This document shows, piece by piece, positions 35,220 to 45,486 of a stretch of 58,940 nt of DNA. Origin of the DNA: Acidobacteriota bacterium. GTDB taxonomy: Bacteria; Acidobacteriota; Terriglobia; Bryobacterales; Bryobacteraceae. The position numbers and the translations under genes were made by a program. The notes under the pieces were generated by a model that was not told where the DNA came from, searched no databases, and worked only from the letters and a program-made list of their open reading frames with translations. How positions within the stretch are numbered: position 1 is the first letter of the stretch; every line of letters begins with the position of its first letter. The stretch covers positions 1 through 58,940 of the forward strand of contig JANXSF010000062.1 in the NCBI GenBank assembly GCA_025352795.1, written 5' to 3'.

Positions 35220-38200
35220 TCAATTTTGTTTCACCGACTTTGGTTCAACATGTAAACAACGCCATTCCACGCGATGAACCAACCCGTCATCTTCCAGCCG
35301 AACTCGTTTTTCGGTCAACACTTTTCCATCCAATTTCACTTGCGCCGAACCGCTGGCAGCGCATTTCACTACAATCTGATACTGCGACCTGTGGTGTCGA
35401 TACGTCATCTCAAAGCCTGGCCAATCGGTAGGAATGTTTGGCTTCATATGGAATGAGTTCCCTTCCAAACGGAAGCCCAGCACCTCTTCAATCCATATTC
35501 GATACATCCATGCTGCGGAACCGGTGTACCAGGTCCAACCGCTGCGACCAACTTTTCCTATCGCAGAAAATACGTCAGCGGCCACCACGTAAGGTTCTCC
35601 ACGATATTTATTCACACCAGCAATGTCTCTGGAATGCTCAATGGGATTCATCATCTGAAGCAGACCAACCGCGCGGTCCCCTTGGTTAAGCCGTGCCCAA
35701 GCCATGGCCATCCAAAGACTGCCATGCGTGTATTGGCCGCCATTTTCACGAACACCGGGTGGATAGCCCATGATGTAACCCGGATACGGTGTGGAATTAT
35801 CGAACGGTGGATTGAACAGCAATACCAGCTTTTCCGATTCCCGCACCAACTCCCGCTCAGCCGATTCCATTGCCGTCAACGCCCGCTCTGCCTGGGTGGC
35901 TCCAGAAATCACAGCCCACGATTGCGGTAACGAATCTATACGCGCCTCTCGATTGGCCTTTGAACCTAGCGGGGAACCGTCATCAAAGAATCCTCGCAAA
36001 TACCAAGCCCCGTCCCAACAGGAATTATCCACGGCAGCTGCCAATTCCGAAGCCCTCTGCTTGTATTTGGCAGCCAATGCAGAATCACGATTCTGAATCA
36101 TAGTGGCGATCGACTGCAGAACATCGTGAAGGAATAAAGCCATCCAAACACTTTCCCCGCGACCCTCTGTACCAACGTGATTCATGCCATCGTTCCAATC
36201 ACCAGATCCGATGAGTGGCAGTCCATGCCCGCCCAATTTCCAGGCATGCTCTAGGGCCAGTCGGCAATGCTCCCACAAGGGAGCCGACGTCTGTGAAACC
36301 TGTGGAACAAAAACCCGTTCCTGTTGACCCGCGGTCAGAAGCGGAGCTTCTAAAAACGTTACCGGCACTTCCAGAATGGCCCTATCACCGGTCTTTTCAA
36401 TATAGAAGGCCACCACGTATGGCAACCAAAGTAAATCATCTGAACAACGAGTGCGGACACCCAAGCCAGATTCCTTATGCCACCAATGCTGGACATCCCC
36501 TTCAAGAAACTGCCGTGCCGCAGATTCCAATATGTGAGCCCGGGTAATCTGTGGCGAGGAATAAACCAGCGCCATAGAATCCTGCAACTGATCGCGAAAC
36601 CCGAACGCTCCCCCAGATTGATAAAACGCCGAACGTCCCCAGAATCGGCAACTGAGTGACTGGTATAGCAGCCACCGATTGAGCATGAAATCAATGGATA
36701 AATGCGGCGTATGAACCTGCAAAGCACCCAGCTTGGTTTCCCACATTTGCCGCGATCTTTGAAGTGCAGCCTCAACTTGATCGGAGCTCAGGTACCGCTG
36801 CAACAGCTCTGCCACTTGATCGCGGGTGGCCACTTGCCCCAACAGAAACGTTACGTCGATCTGCTTACCGGGCGCTAAAATCACATCCACTTGCAGTACT
36901 GCCGCCGGATCCAAACCAGTGCCTGTCACATTATCGAGATGCTGGAAATCTAATGCGGCGGGGTTGGCGCGTAGCCCATTCCTTCCCAGGAAGCGACGCC
37001 TGTCTCCTGAATAGTAATTCGGAAGTGGACTTGCCCCAGCAAAGGCAACTTGGTTTGAACTGATAGGGGACCATGTTTCTTCCGCAATTAATGCCCGCGA
37101 TGTGGAATCAAACTTTGTCTGCACATGTTTCGCCTGATCTTCCCGATTGGTGTTCAGCACCCATTCGGCAAAGTAAAACACGCTAAGGCTGCGTGGCAAA
37201 GCGGAATCATTTCGCAAACGAAGCCGACATATTTTCACCCGATCACCTTCCCCAGAACCTTCCTTCCACGGAACAAACACTGTCAACTCCTGCCCAATGG
37301 CATGACTATTGTGTTCGAAAACTGAATACCCTTGACCATGCCGCGCCCGATACGCATCGTTCTCACGAATGGGAAGTGCGGTGGGTGTCCATCGTGAACC
37401 GGAATCGTTGTCGCGAATGTAAATTGCCTCTGATTGCGGATCTACTACCGGATCGTTATGCCAAGGCGTCAGACGGTTCTGTTGGCTGTTCCCTGACCAC
37501 GTGAAACCCAGTCCACTCTCAGTGACCATGGTGCCGAAATCCGGCGTCGCAATGACGTTGCTCCAGGGAGATGGGGTGAGTGTCCCAGGTCCCAGATAGA
37601 TAGAATATTCTCTACCATCCCCAGTAAATCCGCCGATTCCATTGAAGTACGGCAGTTCCAGAAAAGGCAATGGACGCGAAGGAAGTTCAACGGTGGAACC
37701 GGTTGGTGCGAATCGAGGCGAAGTGGAAGTGAGTTCAATGGGAGGTGGCAATTGACGGGCAAGTGAACCCCGATTTCCCGCTAACTGTGCCCCGCAAATT
37801 GCAAACAGAAGGGTATGCTGTTCTTCCGAAAGATGTTCCCAATCCAACAGGAATACATTACCCAAATGATTGGCCCCGGCCTCGCGGGAATGGGCTTCTA
37901 CTAAACGCTGAAGTTGAAAGTTAAGTGGACGGTCATAGTCTGACGATTCCTGATTCAGGATCACCAAATCAACACGAAATCCGCGAAGCCTCCAGTAAGT
38001 ATGAGCCGATAAAATTTCCCGAATTAAACTCAGCCCGCGCTCATCCTCCACCGTGATGGTGAGTATGGGCAGATCTCCCGATATGCCAAGCGTCCATAAG
38101 CCCGATTGTCCCAAGCGATTTCGAATTACGTGGTAGGAAGACGCCCGTGGGCCAGAGCTGGGATAAATCAAAAAGCCCGCTAATTGTTGAAAGTTGTGCG

Positions 38201-41200
38201 CTGCGGAAGCCTTCATTTGCAGGTAACGGAATTCCAACTGGGCCCGAGTCCAAGCCAGTTCAAACGTTTGCGCCACCGATTCTGGCCTTTGATATTTCGC
38301 AACAAGTGTCAGCAATGCTTCACGCGATGAGGCGGCAATAGTCACATAGCTGAATTCACATCGATCTCCGGGATTCAACGTTTCGCGATATCGAAGGCTG
38401 AAGCAAGGATCCAAAACCGACCCCTTGGAGCGGTTCAACGGACGACTTAAAGCATCGGGATCATGAACACTCTTTCCTCGTCCCAGAAAAGTGCTGCGGT
38501 CCGTCTCAAATTGCCGCCCCGTCCCATTGCCTACTAAAAGATGGGCGATCCATATGGGAAGGTCTTCCGGGGATCGTGGACGACGATGCGCCAATATCAC
38601 ACCTTCATCAAACCATTCCGTCTGTATAGACAACTTGCTAAACGCAGGGTGAGCTTTGTCTGCACCTTGGGGGGACATGGCCAGTTCAGTGAAAGACGTG
38701 AACTCAAGCACACGTTGCTTTCGGGAGCGATTGTTGATGATCAAACGCCGTATTTCCACATCGTCTTCAGTAGCCACGGTGACGGCCATTGTCGATTCAA
38801 TCCCCAAAAACACACGCCGGAAATCTGCACGATCCGCAGAAAAAGCTACCGAACTTTCGCCCCGATCCTTATTCAGCGGCTGCGCTGTAGCAGACCACGT
38901 GGAACCTGAATTCTGGTCACGGATAAAAATGAAGGTGCCCCAATCGTCAAGCGTCGTATCGGCTCGCCACCTTGTAACATCAAAGTCATTCCAACGGCTG
39001 TAGCCCGATCCGGAATTGGTGATCATCAAAGAGTAGCGCCCATTGCCCAGCAGTTGCACGCGCTGAATGGCCGTGTCCCCACTAAATATTCTTTCTGGAC
39101 TCTCTTCTGGAATGGGATTTTCCGGTCGAGCCGCAGGCCGGGGGTCCACCTTTCTTTTGCGCAGGCGAGACAGTGGAATGCGTTCAAACAATAGCGACTC
39201 AAATGCCCGTACTCGCGGATCGCAATGGAAACGCTTTTGCATGGCATCGGGATGAACTGCATTGTCTAAAGCAAGTAAACTCATCCCCTGGTGATGGGCC
39301 ATGTAGGCGTAGATTGCAACTCCCCGTTCCCCTTCACGCTTTGCTTCCCGTGAAAAGTCGATCGCTTCGTAGAAGCCCATGTGTCCGTTTAGCCCCAGCG
39401 CTTCCAACCTTTTCAGATTGTCCATGCACGTTCTGGAACGAAGTGACAACGCCAGCACAGTGGAATACGGGGAGATCACCGGTCTATCATCCACGTCGGG
39501 ATTCTGTGCCAGCTCCGCTAATCCAAATGCCCGATATTGATAGATTTGGTTTAAGTCAATCGCGCTGTATGCGGACTCTGAAATCCCCCAGGGAAGCCCG
39601 CTACGATGTCCAAATCGTAACTGGCACTCCAAAGCTTCCCGGCAAGCTGCATCCAGCAATGAATTTTCGTAAGTGTGGGTGAACAACAGCGGCATTAAGA
39701 ATTCAAACATGGTGCCGCTCCAGGAAAGCAGCACTCTTTTGCTAACCCCTGGTCCAAGCGGACGTCCCAATGCGCCCCAATGTTCCACCGGTACGTCGCC
39801 CTTGGCAATGGCCACAAGACTCGCCAGCCGACATTCGCTAGCAAGTAAATCATAATGACTGGTAAATCCAACTGGCGACTGCAACTCCAGGCCGACGCTC
39901 AGATGCCGATGTTGTTTGTCATACAGGAACCCCATTTGAATGGCATCCACAAAGCTGCGTACCGAATCCAGCAACAACTGGATGGCTGACGCCGATTCTT
40001 TGGCCGCCTGTTTAGCTTGTCCAAACTCGCGCGCCAATTGTTCAAGCCATGCCGCAGCCTCTGGCCGCATCTCTGGTTCACCACGTCGACTCAGCATTGT
40101 TTCCACTGCAACATTTCCAGCCACCAGTGTTTGCAGCGACGGAATTTCCAGCATGGCTTTACGCCGTAGTTTTAAGAAGTCTGATCCAAGTGGAAGCAGA
40201 AAGGAATCAGGTGGCCTGGACAATGTTTCCATCCAACCCAGATAGCGATCCACCACACCATTCCAGGCATTCGATTCTTCGACAAACCGTGTTGCCCAAT
40301 ATACGTGTTCGCCTCCACTTTCCCACCGCTTCGCATCACCCAGCACTTCTAAAGATTGACGCAATAATCGTAGACGGCCGGCAATTTCACTGCTCTGCGC
40401 TTCATTGGTCAGAAGCACAGAAACAGCTTTCATGGGAACAGAAAGATATTCATGCCCATCCATGTGTCCGGCCAAAACAGATTGCGTGTCGGTAAGACCA
40501 TGCAGACAGCGGCTGCCCAATATGGGTGCCGTTAGGATACCTTCCAGACCTTGTTGAAAGGTCCATAAACTTGCAATCAGGTTTCCGCTATCCACGGTAG
40601 ATATGTATCGCGGTAAAAGAGGTTCCAACGTGCTGGTGTTGTACCAGTTCAAAATGTGACCTTCATACCGTTCCATGCGGTTCAGCGTTTTGAGGGTTTC
40701 AGCACATCGCCGGCAGAGCTCTTCACTGGTCAGAAAGCCGAAGTCCCAAGCTGCTAATGCCGATGTCAGCCACAAGCCTATGTTCGTTGGTGAAGTTCTT
40801 TGCGCCACTTCCACTCGTAATGCTAATTGCGAATTATCGGGCGGTAGCCAATTCGTTTGTGGCCCCACCAAATCATCAAAAAAGCGCCAGGTGAGTCGGG
40901 CAATCTTACGCAGATAAAGGGTATCGGAACCAGATAAATATTTTTCTCTGGGGGGTGGACTTGACCGGTTCAACCATGTAAGCAGAACAGGAGAAGTCAT
41001 CCACAAACTTAGAAAAACTGAAGTAGATGCCAGTCCACCAATGAATCGCAGAGCGATAGCCAGCAGCATAGACATGGCTGCAATTCCAAACATTTGTTGT
41101 TGGGTGGAATTTAAGTGCAGATGCGAATCGCGCTCGGCAGCTTCTGCAGTTTGCCATTCCAATAAATTGCGATGGCTCACCCAGCGGCGAAAGCAGGAAC

Positions 41201-44048
41201 GGGCAATGGCGTCCACGGAAAGCAATGCCTGTTGCGGAAGAAAGGCTGTCATTACCGCGGTACGCAGCAGTTGATCGGTAGACCCTTGCCATCCGTCCAC
41301 GGTGCCCTGGATGTGTCGCACCCAACGGTCCATCAAAGGGGCAAGTGCAGGAATAGCGACAGCAATTCCCACCACCAGACTCCAAACGCCCGGAACGGTA
41401 GAGATGAACCAGCCAAATAGAAGCAGCAGAAACGATGCAATGGGCACCAGACTGCGGCGAAGATTATCGGCGATCTGCCAGCGGTTAATCAGGCAAAGTG
41501 GGTTGGCAACACTAGCGCCGGTTGGTCCTGGAACATGGGACAGCATCCACGAAGCAATCTGCCAATCTCCACGAATCCAGCGGTGCTGACGTCGGCTGAA
41601 ACTTGCAAAATCCAGCGGCAGGCTCTCCAACAATTCAATGTCGGTAGCCAAGCCCACGCCGGCATGCACGCCTTCAATTAAATCGTGACTCAACAACGTT
41701 TCCGCAGGGAAGCGATTGCCCAGAATTTCAGTAAACGCGTGGACGTCGTAAATCGCTTTACCGTGGAACGTTCCCTGACCAAACAGATCTTGTTGAATGT
41801 CGGACACAAATTGGCTGTACGGATCAAGACCCGTAGTATCGGCAAAAATCCGAGTAAATCGTGTGGCGGTTGCCCCAGGCAGTGTGATGCTCACTCTGGG
41901 CTGAATAATGGAAAACCCACTGCGGCGAACCTTGGTGACAGGGTCGATCTCAACCTTGTTAACCGGGTGAGCAATGGTTTCAATCATCCGCCGCCCAGTG
42001 CCTGGGGGCAGTTGGGTATCAGCATCTAACGTGATGACGTATTGAATTGGGCTAGGTAAAGTTCCCGCCTGCAGAATCCCCTCAGCACCTTGACCGGTAA
42101 GATAGGCATTCAAGTCTTCTATCTTGCCTCGCTTGCGTTCGCGGCCAATCCAAGCCTGTTCGCTTTTAGACCATTCCCTTCCCCGGTGAAACCACAGGAA
42201 ATGCGCTTGTGGATATTTAGAGTTCAGTGCAACAATTCCGTCAGCAGCGGATTGCAATAGTGCGTCATCACCCGGCTGGGATGGTTCCGGCGAATCCAAG
42301 AAGTCAGAAAACAATGCAAAAGAAAGGTTCACTTCTCGATTAGCAAGGTAGCGCACTTCCAATTTTTCCAATTCCTTACGTACAACAGTGCGGCTGGCAA
42401 GCATCATGGGCACCACAACCAAGGTTGCGTGTTCCACCGGGATTCCTTCCTCAAAATCCATTTTAGGGAGCACTGCCGGCGGTAAGGTTGAAATCACCAG
42501 GGAATGGATAATTTGTATGGCCAATTCGCTTAACGGAAACGATGCCAATGCCCCCAACAAAATCAGCAGTGCAGGCTGATGCATTCCCGATTCATAGGCG
42601 AACAAAAGTGTGGTGAGTGTGAAAGCCAGGGCCAGGGAACCAATGGCGGTCAAGAAGGAAATTGTAGCGTGATTGCGGATGCCCCGCAACAATCGTGTAC
42701 GCAGCGGGACTTTTGCAGCAACCTCTTGTTCCAGCTTAAAAACGCCATCCGCAATCAGGTAATACGCAACATTGCGCTCCCTTGGAAGGGATGCCTGCGA
42801 AGCCAACTTCACAGCAATTCCAGCCACTGACGCTTCGTCCGAACTACTCCATCTCGCGATTTGTTCCACGCTGTGACGGCACAAATCCCTGGTGGCCGAA
42901 TCACTGCGTACGAAATTCCCTTCAGGGTCTTTGCGCAGCTCAGCGTCAACTGCACAAACCGCCTCAAAGATTTCCGAAAAATCAATGCGAGTGAACCCGC
43001 GCAGATTGCCGAACGCCTGGGCAGTTTCCACCGCTACCGATGCTTCCCGTGCATGTTCGGTGCGGACCACTGTGCTGAGCGTATTGCCCAGATGAATCTC
43101 AATCCACTTTTGCACTTCAGCCAAGGCTTCTTCCTGCCCATGCAACAGTTCCGCCAACGCGGTCACAAAGGATGGGGAGAAGGAATAGGCTTCGGTCTCC
43201 ATTCTGCGCAGCAGGTCGGCAACGTCTGTATCGTCCCGACGTAAGCTTGCAGAAAGTCGGTCGGCCCACAGATAGGCAGCTTCGCGACTATACCGTGCGT
43301 GCGAAACTCCGGCAGCCAACCCTGAAAGCTGCTCAATAATTCCGATCCGCAAGAAAAGCGGGAAAGAAGATAGTTCAGCTAACGTTAACGACTTCTCTTT
43401 CTGCGATTCCCGCAGGTGCTCCAGAATACTGGCCTCTGTCAGAGCATGCGGCGCCTGAGCAACCAGGCTTCTGGCAACTTGATACACCCGTTCCATAGAA
43501 CTTCGTGTGCGAGGATAGTTGCGGCGAATTTCTGCCAATTCGCTCAGAGCAAAATAGGTGTTATCCAGAAACCAATCCGCTGCGGACGTGGGGCGGTGGC
43601 CTAGACTCACGGCTTCCCGCAAATCCGCCAACGCACTGGTCAAAACGGCTTCAATGTGATCCAGCCGGATAATAGGTGACTTCGCAGTGTCCGATTCTCG
43701 TTCGGCCTGTTCAATCCGGAGTACGAAAATGGTCGGTTGGCCAGCAGCTCGCAGCCTGGGCAGCAGTGCAGCTACGTCCGCACCCGGTGCCTCCACTACC
43801 AATAATTCCTCGCCAGTCATCAGAAGTGATGCAAAATTCTGACAAAATGACCGCCGGCGGTCATTGGGAATGGAATCTTTGATCAGGCAAACCTTCGCAC
43901 CTTTGATCTGCCGGGCCATTTTCTCGGATTTTTCGGCTTCGGTTAAGCCTTCTCCGGCAGCAAAGAACGCGAAAACGCGTCTTTTAGAGTCGTTTAAGGT
44001 CTGTTTGGTAGGGAGATTTACTTTTGGATCCTGCGCGATCAAGCCCAA
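35220..44048 (-). CDS. ndvB: Giant cyclic beta-1,2-glucan synthase (NdvB-type)
   Basis: 2942 residues, the size of NdvB/Cgs. Membrane helices lie around 455-525 and further on. The GT84 glycosyltransferase core has 'TLDADTQLPPGTGRR' (about 672-686), 'LLSHDLIEGVHAGVGLATD' (about 780-800) and 'RQHRWIRGDWQ' (about 818-828). A glycoamylase-like segment near 1390 ('GFTSHYDLLASECRL') precedes tandem GH94-type modules. The GH94 catalytic Asp is in 'SGDWNDGMN' near residue 2615. The enzyme initiates, elongates and cyclises beta-1,2-glucan, which is exported to the periplasm for osmotic adaptation. The start is TTG 44048, overlapping a small upstream gene; no ATG is available upstream. Confidence 0.93.
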   Translation of the reverse strand: MGLIAQDPKVNLPTKQTLNDSKRRVFAFFAAGEGLTEAEKSEKMARQIKGAKVCLIKDSIPNDRRRSFCQNFASLLMTGEELLVVEAPGADVAALLPRLRAAGQPTIFVLRIEQAERESDTAKSPIIRLDHIEAVLTSALADLREAVSLGHRPTSAADWFLDNTYFALSELAEIRRNYPRTRSSMERVYQVARSLVAQAPHALTEASILEHLRESQKEKSLTLAELSSFPLFLRIGIIEQLSGLAAGVSHARYSREAAYLWADRLSASLRRDDTDVADLLRRMETEAYSFSPSFVTALAELLHGQEEALAEVQKWIEIHLGNTLSTVVRTEHAREASVAVETAQAFGNLRGFTRIDFSEIFEAVCAVDAELRKDPEGNFVRSDSATRDLCRHSVEQIARWSSSDEASVAGIAVKLASQASLPRERNVAYYLIADGVFKLEQEVAAKVPLRTRLLRGIRNHATISFLTAIGSLALAFTLTTLLFAYESGMHQPALLILLGALASFPLSELAIQIIHSLVISTLPPAVLPKMDFEEGIPVEHATLVVVPMMLASRTVVRKELEKLEVRYLANREVNLSFALFSDFLDSPEPSQPGDDALLQSAADGIVALNSKYPQAHFLWFHRGREWSKSEQAWIGRERKRGKIEDLNAYLTGQGAEGILQAGTLPSPIQYVITLDADTQLPPGTGRRMIETIAHPVNKVEIDPVTKVRRSGFSIIQPRVSITLPGATATRFTRIFADTTGLDPYSQFVSDIQQDLFGQGTFHGKAIYDVHAFTEILGNRFPAETLLSHDLIEGVHAGVGLATDIELLESLPLDFASFSRRQHRWIRGDWQIASWMLSHVPGPTGASVANPLCLINRWQIADNLRRSLVPIASFLLLLFGWFISTVPGVWSLVVGIAVAIPALAPLMDRWVRHIQGTVDGWQGSTDQLLRTAVMTAFLPQQALLSVDAIARSCFRRWVSHRNLLEWQTAEAAERDSHLHLNSTQQQMFGIAAMSMLLAIALRFIGGLASTSVFLSLWMTSPVLLTWLNRSSPPPREKYLSGSDTLYLRKIARLTWRFFDDLVGPQTNWLPPDNSQLALRVEVAQRTSPTNIGLWLTSALAAWDFGFLTSEELCRRCAETLKTLNRMERYEGHILNWYNTSTLEPLLPRYISTVDSGNLIASLWTFQQGLEGILTAPILGSRCLHGLTDTQSVLAGHMDGHEYLSVPMKAVSVLLTNEAQSSEIAGRLRLLRQSLEVLGDAKRWESGGEHVYWATRFVEESNAWNGVVDRYLGWMETLSRPPDSFLLPLGSDFLKLRRKAMLEIPSLQTLVAGNVAVETMLSRRGEPEMRPEAAAWLEQLAREFGQAKQAAKESASAIQLLLDSVRSFVDAIQMGFLYDKQHRHLSVGLELQSPVGFTSHYDLLASECRLASLVAIAKGDVPVEHWGALGRPLGPGVSKRVLLSWSGTMFEFLMPLLFTHTYENSLLDAACREALECQLRFGHRSGLPWGISESAYSAIDLNQIYQYRAFGLAELAQNPDVDDRPVISPYSTVLALSLRSRTCMDNLKRLEALGLNGHMGFYEAIDFSREAKREGERGVAIYAYMAHHQGMSLLALDNAVHPDAMQKRFHCDPRVRAFESLLFERIPLSRLRKRKVDPRPAARPENPIPEESPERIFSGDTAIQRVQLLGNGRYSLMITNSGSGYSRWNDFDVTRWRADTTLDDWGTFIFIRDQNSGSTWSATAQPLNKDRGESSVAFSADRADFRRVFLGIESTMAVTVATEDDVEIRRLIINNRSRKQRVLEFTSFTELAMSPQGADKAHPAFSKLSIQTEWFDEGVILAHRRPRSPEDLPIWIAHLLVGNGTGRQFETDRSTFLGRGKSVHDPDALSRPLNRSKGSVLDPCFSLRYRETLNPGDRCEFSYVTIAASSREALLTLVAKYQRPESVAQTFELAWTRAQLEFRYLQMKASAAHNFQQLAGFLIYPSSGPRASSYHVIRNRLGQSGLWTLGISGDLPILTITVEDERGLSLIREILSAHTYWRLRGFRVDLVILNQESSDYDRPLNFQLQRLVEAHSREAGANHLGNVFLLDWEHLSEEQHTLLFAICGAQLAGNRGSLARQLPPPIELTSTSPRFAPTGSTVELPSRPLPFLELPYFNGIGGFTGDGREYSIYLGPGTLTPSPWSNVIATPDFGTMVTESGLGFTWSGNSQQNRLTPWHNDPVVDPQSEAIYIRDNDSGSRWTPTALPIRENDAYRARHGQGYSVFEHNSHAIGQELTVFVPWKEGSGEGDRVKICRLRLRNDSALPRSLSVFYFAEWVLNTNREDQAKHVQTKFDSTSRALIAEETWSPISSNQVAFAGASPLPNYYSGDRRRFLGRNGLRANPAALDFQHLDNVTGTGLDPAAVLQVDVILAPGKQIDVTFLLGQVATRDQVAELLQRYLSSDQVEAALQRSRQMWETKLGALQVHTPHLSIDFMLNRWLLYQSLSCRFWGRSAFYQSGGAFGFRDQLQDSMALVYSSPQITRAHILESAARQFLEGDVQHWWHKESGLGVRTRCSDDLLWLPYVVAFYIEKTGDRAILEVPVTFLEAPLLTAGQQERVFVPQVSQTSAPLWEHCRLALEHAWKLGGHGLPLIGSGDWNDGMNHVGTEGRGESVWMALFLHDVLQSIATMIQNRDSALAAKYKQRASELAAAVDNSCWDGAWYLRGFFDDGSPLGSKANREARIDSLPQSWAVISGATQAERALTAMESAERELVRESEKLVLLFNPPFDNSTPYPGYIMGYPPGVRENGGQYTHGSLWMAMAWARLNQGDRAVGLLQMMNPIEHSRDIAGVNKYRGEPYVVAADVFSAIGKVGRSGWTWYTGSAAWMYRIWIEEVLGFRLEGNSFHMKPNIPTDWPGFEMTYRHHRSQYQIVVKCAASGSAQVKLDGKVLTEKRVRLEDDGLVHRVEWRCLHVEPKSVKQN

Positions 44049-44185
44049 CCCCTGAGATATCGGGTGAACACACCCAATACGGATAAAAGGGCGAATAAAC
44101 CACTGGCTGTAAGGGCTGCAGGCCCTGTTGCCAGAGATCCGCTAATTGCTGAAGTTGAAGCAAATACAACGATCCATCCGTTCAT
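44039..44185 (-). CDS. 48-residue membrane peptide upstream of and overlapping ndvB
   Basis: ATG 44185 follows GGAGAA with 6-nt spacing. The frame reads 'MNGWIVVFASTSAISGSLAT', continues with a hydrophobic run 'ALTASGLFALLSVLGVF', and ends 'TRYLRGWA' with a stop at 44041-44039. One or two membrane helices with a positive C-terminal end. It overlaps the TTG start of ndvB by 10 nt, so translation of the giant enzyme may depend on it. No known family. Short length limits certainty. Confidence 0.55.
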   Translation of the reverse strand: MNGWIVVFASTSAISGSLATGPAALTASGLFALLSVLGVFTRYLRGWA

Positions 44186-44426
44186 CTGAGTTTCTCCATT
44201 TGGCTTGAAGGGAAGTATCCCAATGTCTTAGCCTGCAATTGAAGGGCCAACAGAGAGGCTGAGTTTGTAAGCGTTATCCAGTTGCACGTCAACGCAGAAG
44301 TTGCGCATTCGGAAAAAACTTCACACTGAATCGTGACTCCAATACTTATTCTGTTGTTACAAAAAGGTTAGTCGATTGGCAATCCAATTGCACTCATAAG
44401 AATGAGTCTTAGGAGGATTCAAAAAC

Positions 44427-45116
44427 ATGCGCTTTTATTTGTTACCTCTAGCAGCAGCAGTATTTTTTTCGCAGCAATTACCCGCAGCAAATGAAAAGAA
44501 TGAAAAGAAAGTTTCTGAAAGGCTCGATGAATCGGCCATGGTTCTTTCAGAAATCATGAACGCCAACGACAAAGGCATTCCTGAAGATTTATTAGAAAGA
44601 GCCCACTGCGCCGTGATTGTACCTGGAATGAAGAAAGGTGCGTTCATCGTTGGTGGTAGTTATGGCAAAGGCTTCTTAACCTGTCGAAAAACAGGCGGAT
44701 GGTCTGCTCCAGCCTCAATTCGCATTGAAGGCGGAAGCGTTGGATTTCAAATCGGCGGTTCTGAAACGGATGTAGTGATGTTAGTGATGAATGAACGTGG
44801 TGCTCAAAAGTTAATGCAAAGTCAATTTACATTGGGCGGAGAAGGCGAAGTTGCAGCGGGCCCTGTTGGTCGAACTGTAACTGCTCAGACCGATGCAAAA
44901 ATGACGGCGGAAATTTTAGGATGGTCGCGCACCAGAGGCGTTTTTGCAGGCATCGCACTGAAGGGAGCAACACTTCGCCCTGACCTGGATGACAACGAAG
45001 CACTGTATGGCAAGCGCATGGAGACTAAGGAAATTGTTACTGGCGATATGACATCACCAGCAGCGGCCACTAAGTTGCTTTCCTTGCTCACCAAGTATTC
45101 ACCACACGAAAAATAG
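44427..45116 (+). CDS. Secreted SYLF (YSC84-like) lipid-binding protein
   Basis: 229 residues. Signal peptide 'MRFYLLPLAAAVFFSQQLPA', then a SYLF domain: 'RAHCAVIVPGMKKGAFIVGG', 'GWSAPASIRIEGGSVGFQIG', 'VVMLVMNERGAQKLM', and 'TRGVFAGIALKGATL'. The domain binds phosphoinositide-type or other lipids in eukaryotes and occurs in many bacterial periplasmic proteins. AGGAGG lies 10 nt upstream. The 240 bp between this start and the ndvB leader holds a small ACTCAT/ATGAGT hairpin (44393-44408) and no gene. Confidence 0.9.
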   Translation: MRFYLLPLAAAVFFSQQLPAANEKNEKKVSERLDESAMVLSEIMNANDKGIPEDLLERAHCAVIVPGMKKGAFIVGGSYGKGFLTCRKTGGWSAPASIRIEGGSVGFQIGGSETDVVMLVMNERGAQKLMQSQFTLGGEGEVAAGPVGRTVTAQTDAKMTAEILGWSRTRGVFAGIALKGATLRPDLDDNEALYGKRMETKEIVTGDMTSPAAATKLLSLLTKYSPHEK

Positions 45117-45141
45117 AAATAGAACAAAGGAGATATGCGTC

Positions 45142-45423
45142 ATGAACAATAGAGACTGCACTTTAGGATTCTTGATGGGCATTAGCACTGGCATTGCCTT
45201 AGGAGTGTTATTTGCCCCCAAGTCTGGCATTGCCACTAGAAACCTGCTTACCAATCGGATGCAATCTGCCGCCGATGAAGTGAAGAATCAAGCCAACGAT
45301 GTTATGAATTCAGCGGCTGGAGTAGTGGAAAAGGGTCGGACGGAAATGGCCAGGACCAAGGAAAGTATCAAGACTGCCATTGACGCTGGAACAAAGGCTT
45401 ATCAGGCAGCGGTTCACGCCTAG
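45142..45423 (+). CDS. YtxH-domain protein
   Basis: 93 residues. An N-terminal Gly-rich membrane anchor 'GFLMGISTGIALGVLFAPKSG' and the YtxH hallmark 'LFAPKSG' are followed by a long helical tail 'AADEVKNQANDVMNSAAG'. Members are stress-induced and localise to membranes. GGAG is 7-10 nt upstream. 25 nt after the SYLF gene, likely cotranscribed. Confidence 0.85.
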   Translation: MNNRDCTLGFLMGISTGIALGVLFAPKSGIATRNLLTNRMQSAADEVKNQANDVMNSAAGVVEKGRTEMARTKESIKTAIDAGTKAYQAAVHA

Positions 45424-45486
45424 ATCTTCATGTTTGGCAATCCGCATAATTCAGGCACAAGAGCCCTCAAAGAAGGTAATAAGAGT

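Noticed and set aside
35220-44048. Several long plus-strand frames opposite ndvB
   Set aside because: All are shadows of the intact 2942-codon gene and show no independent motifs.
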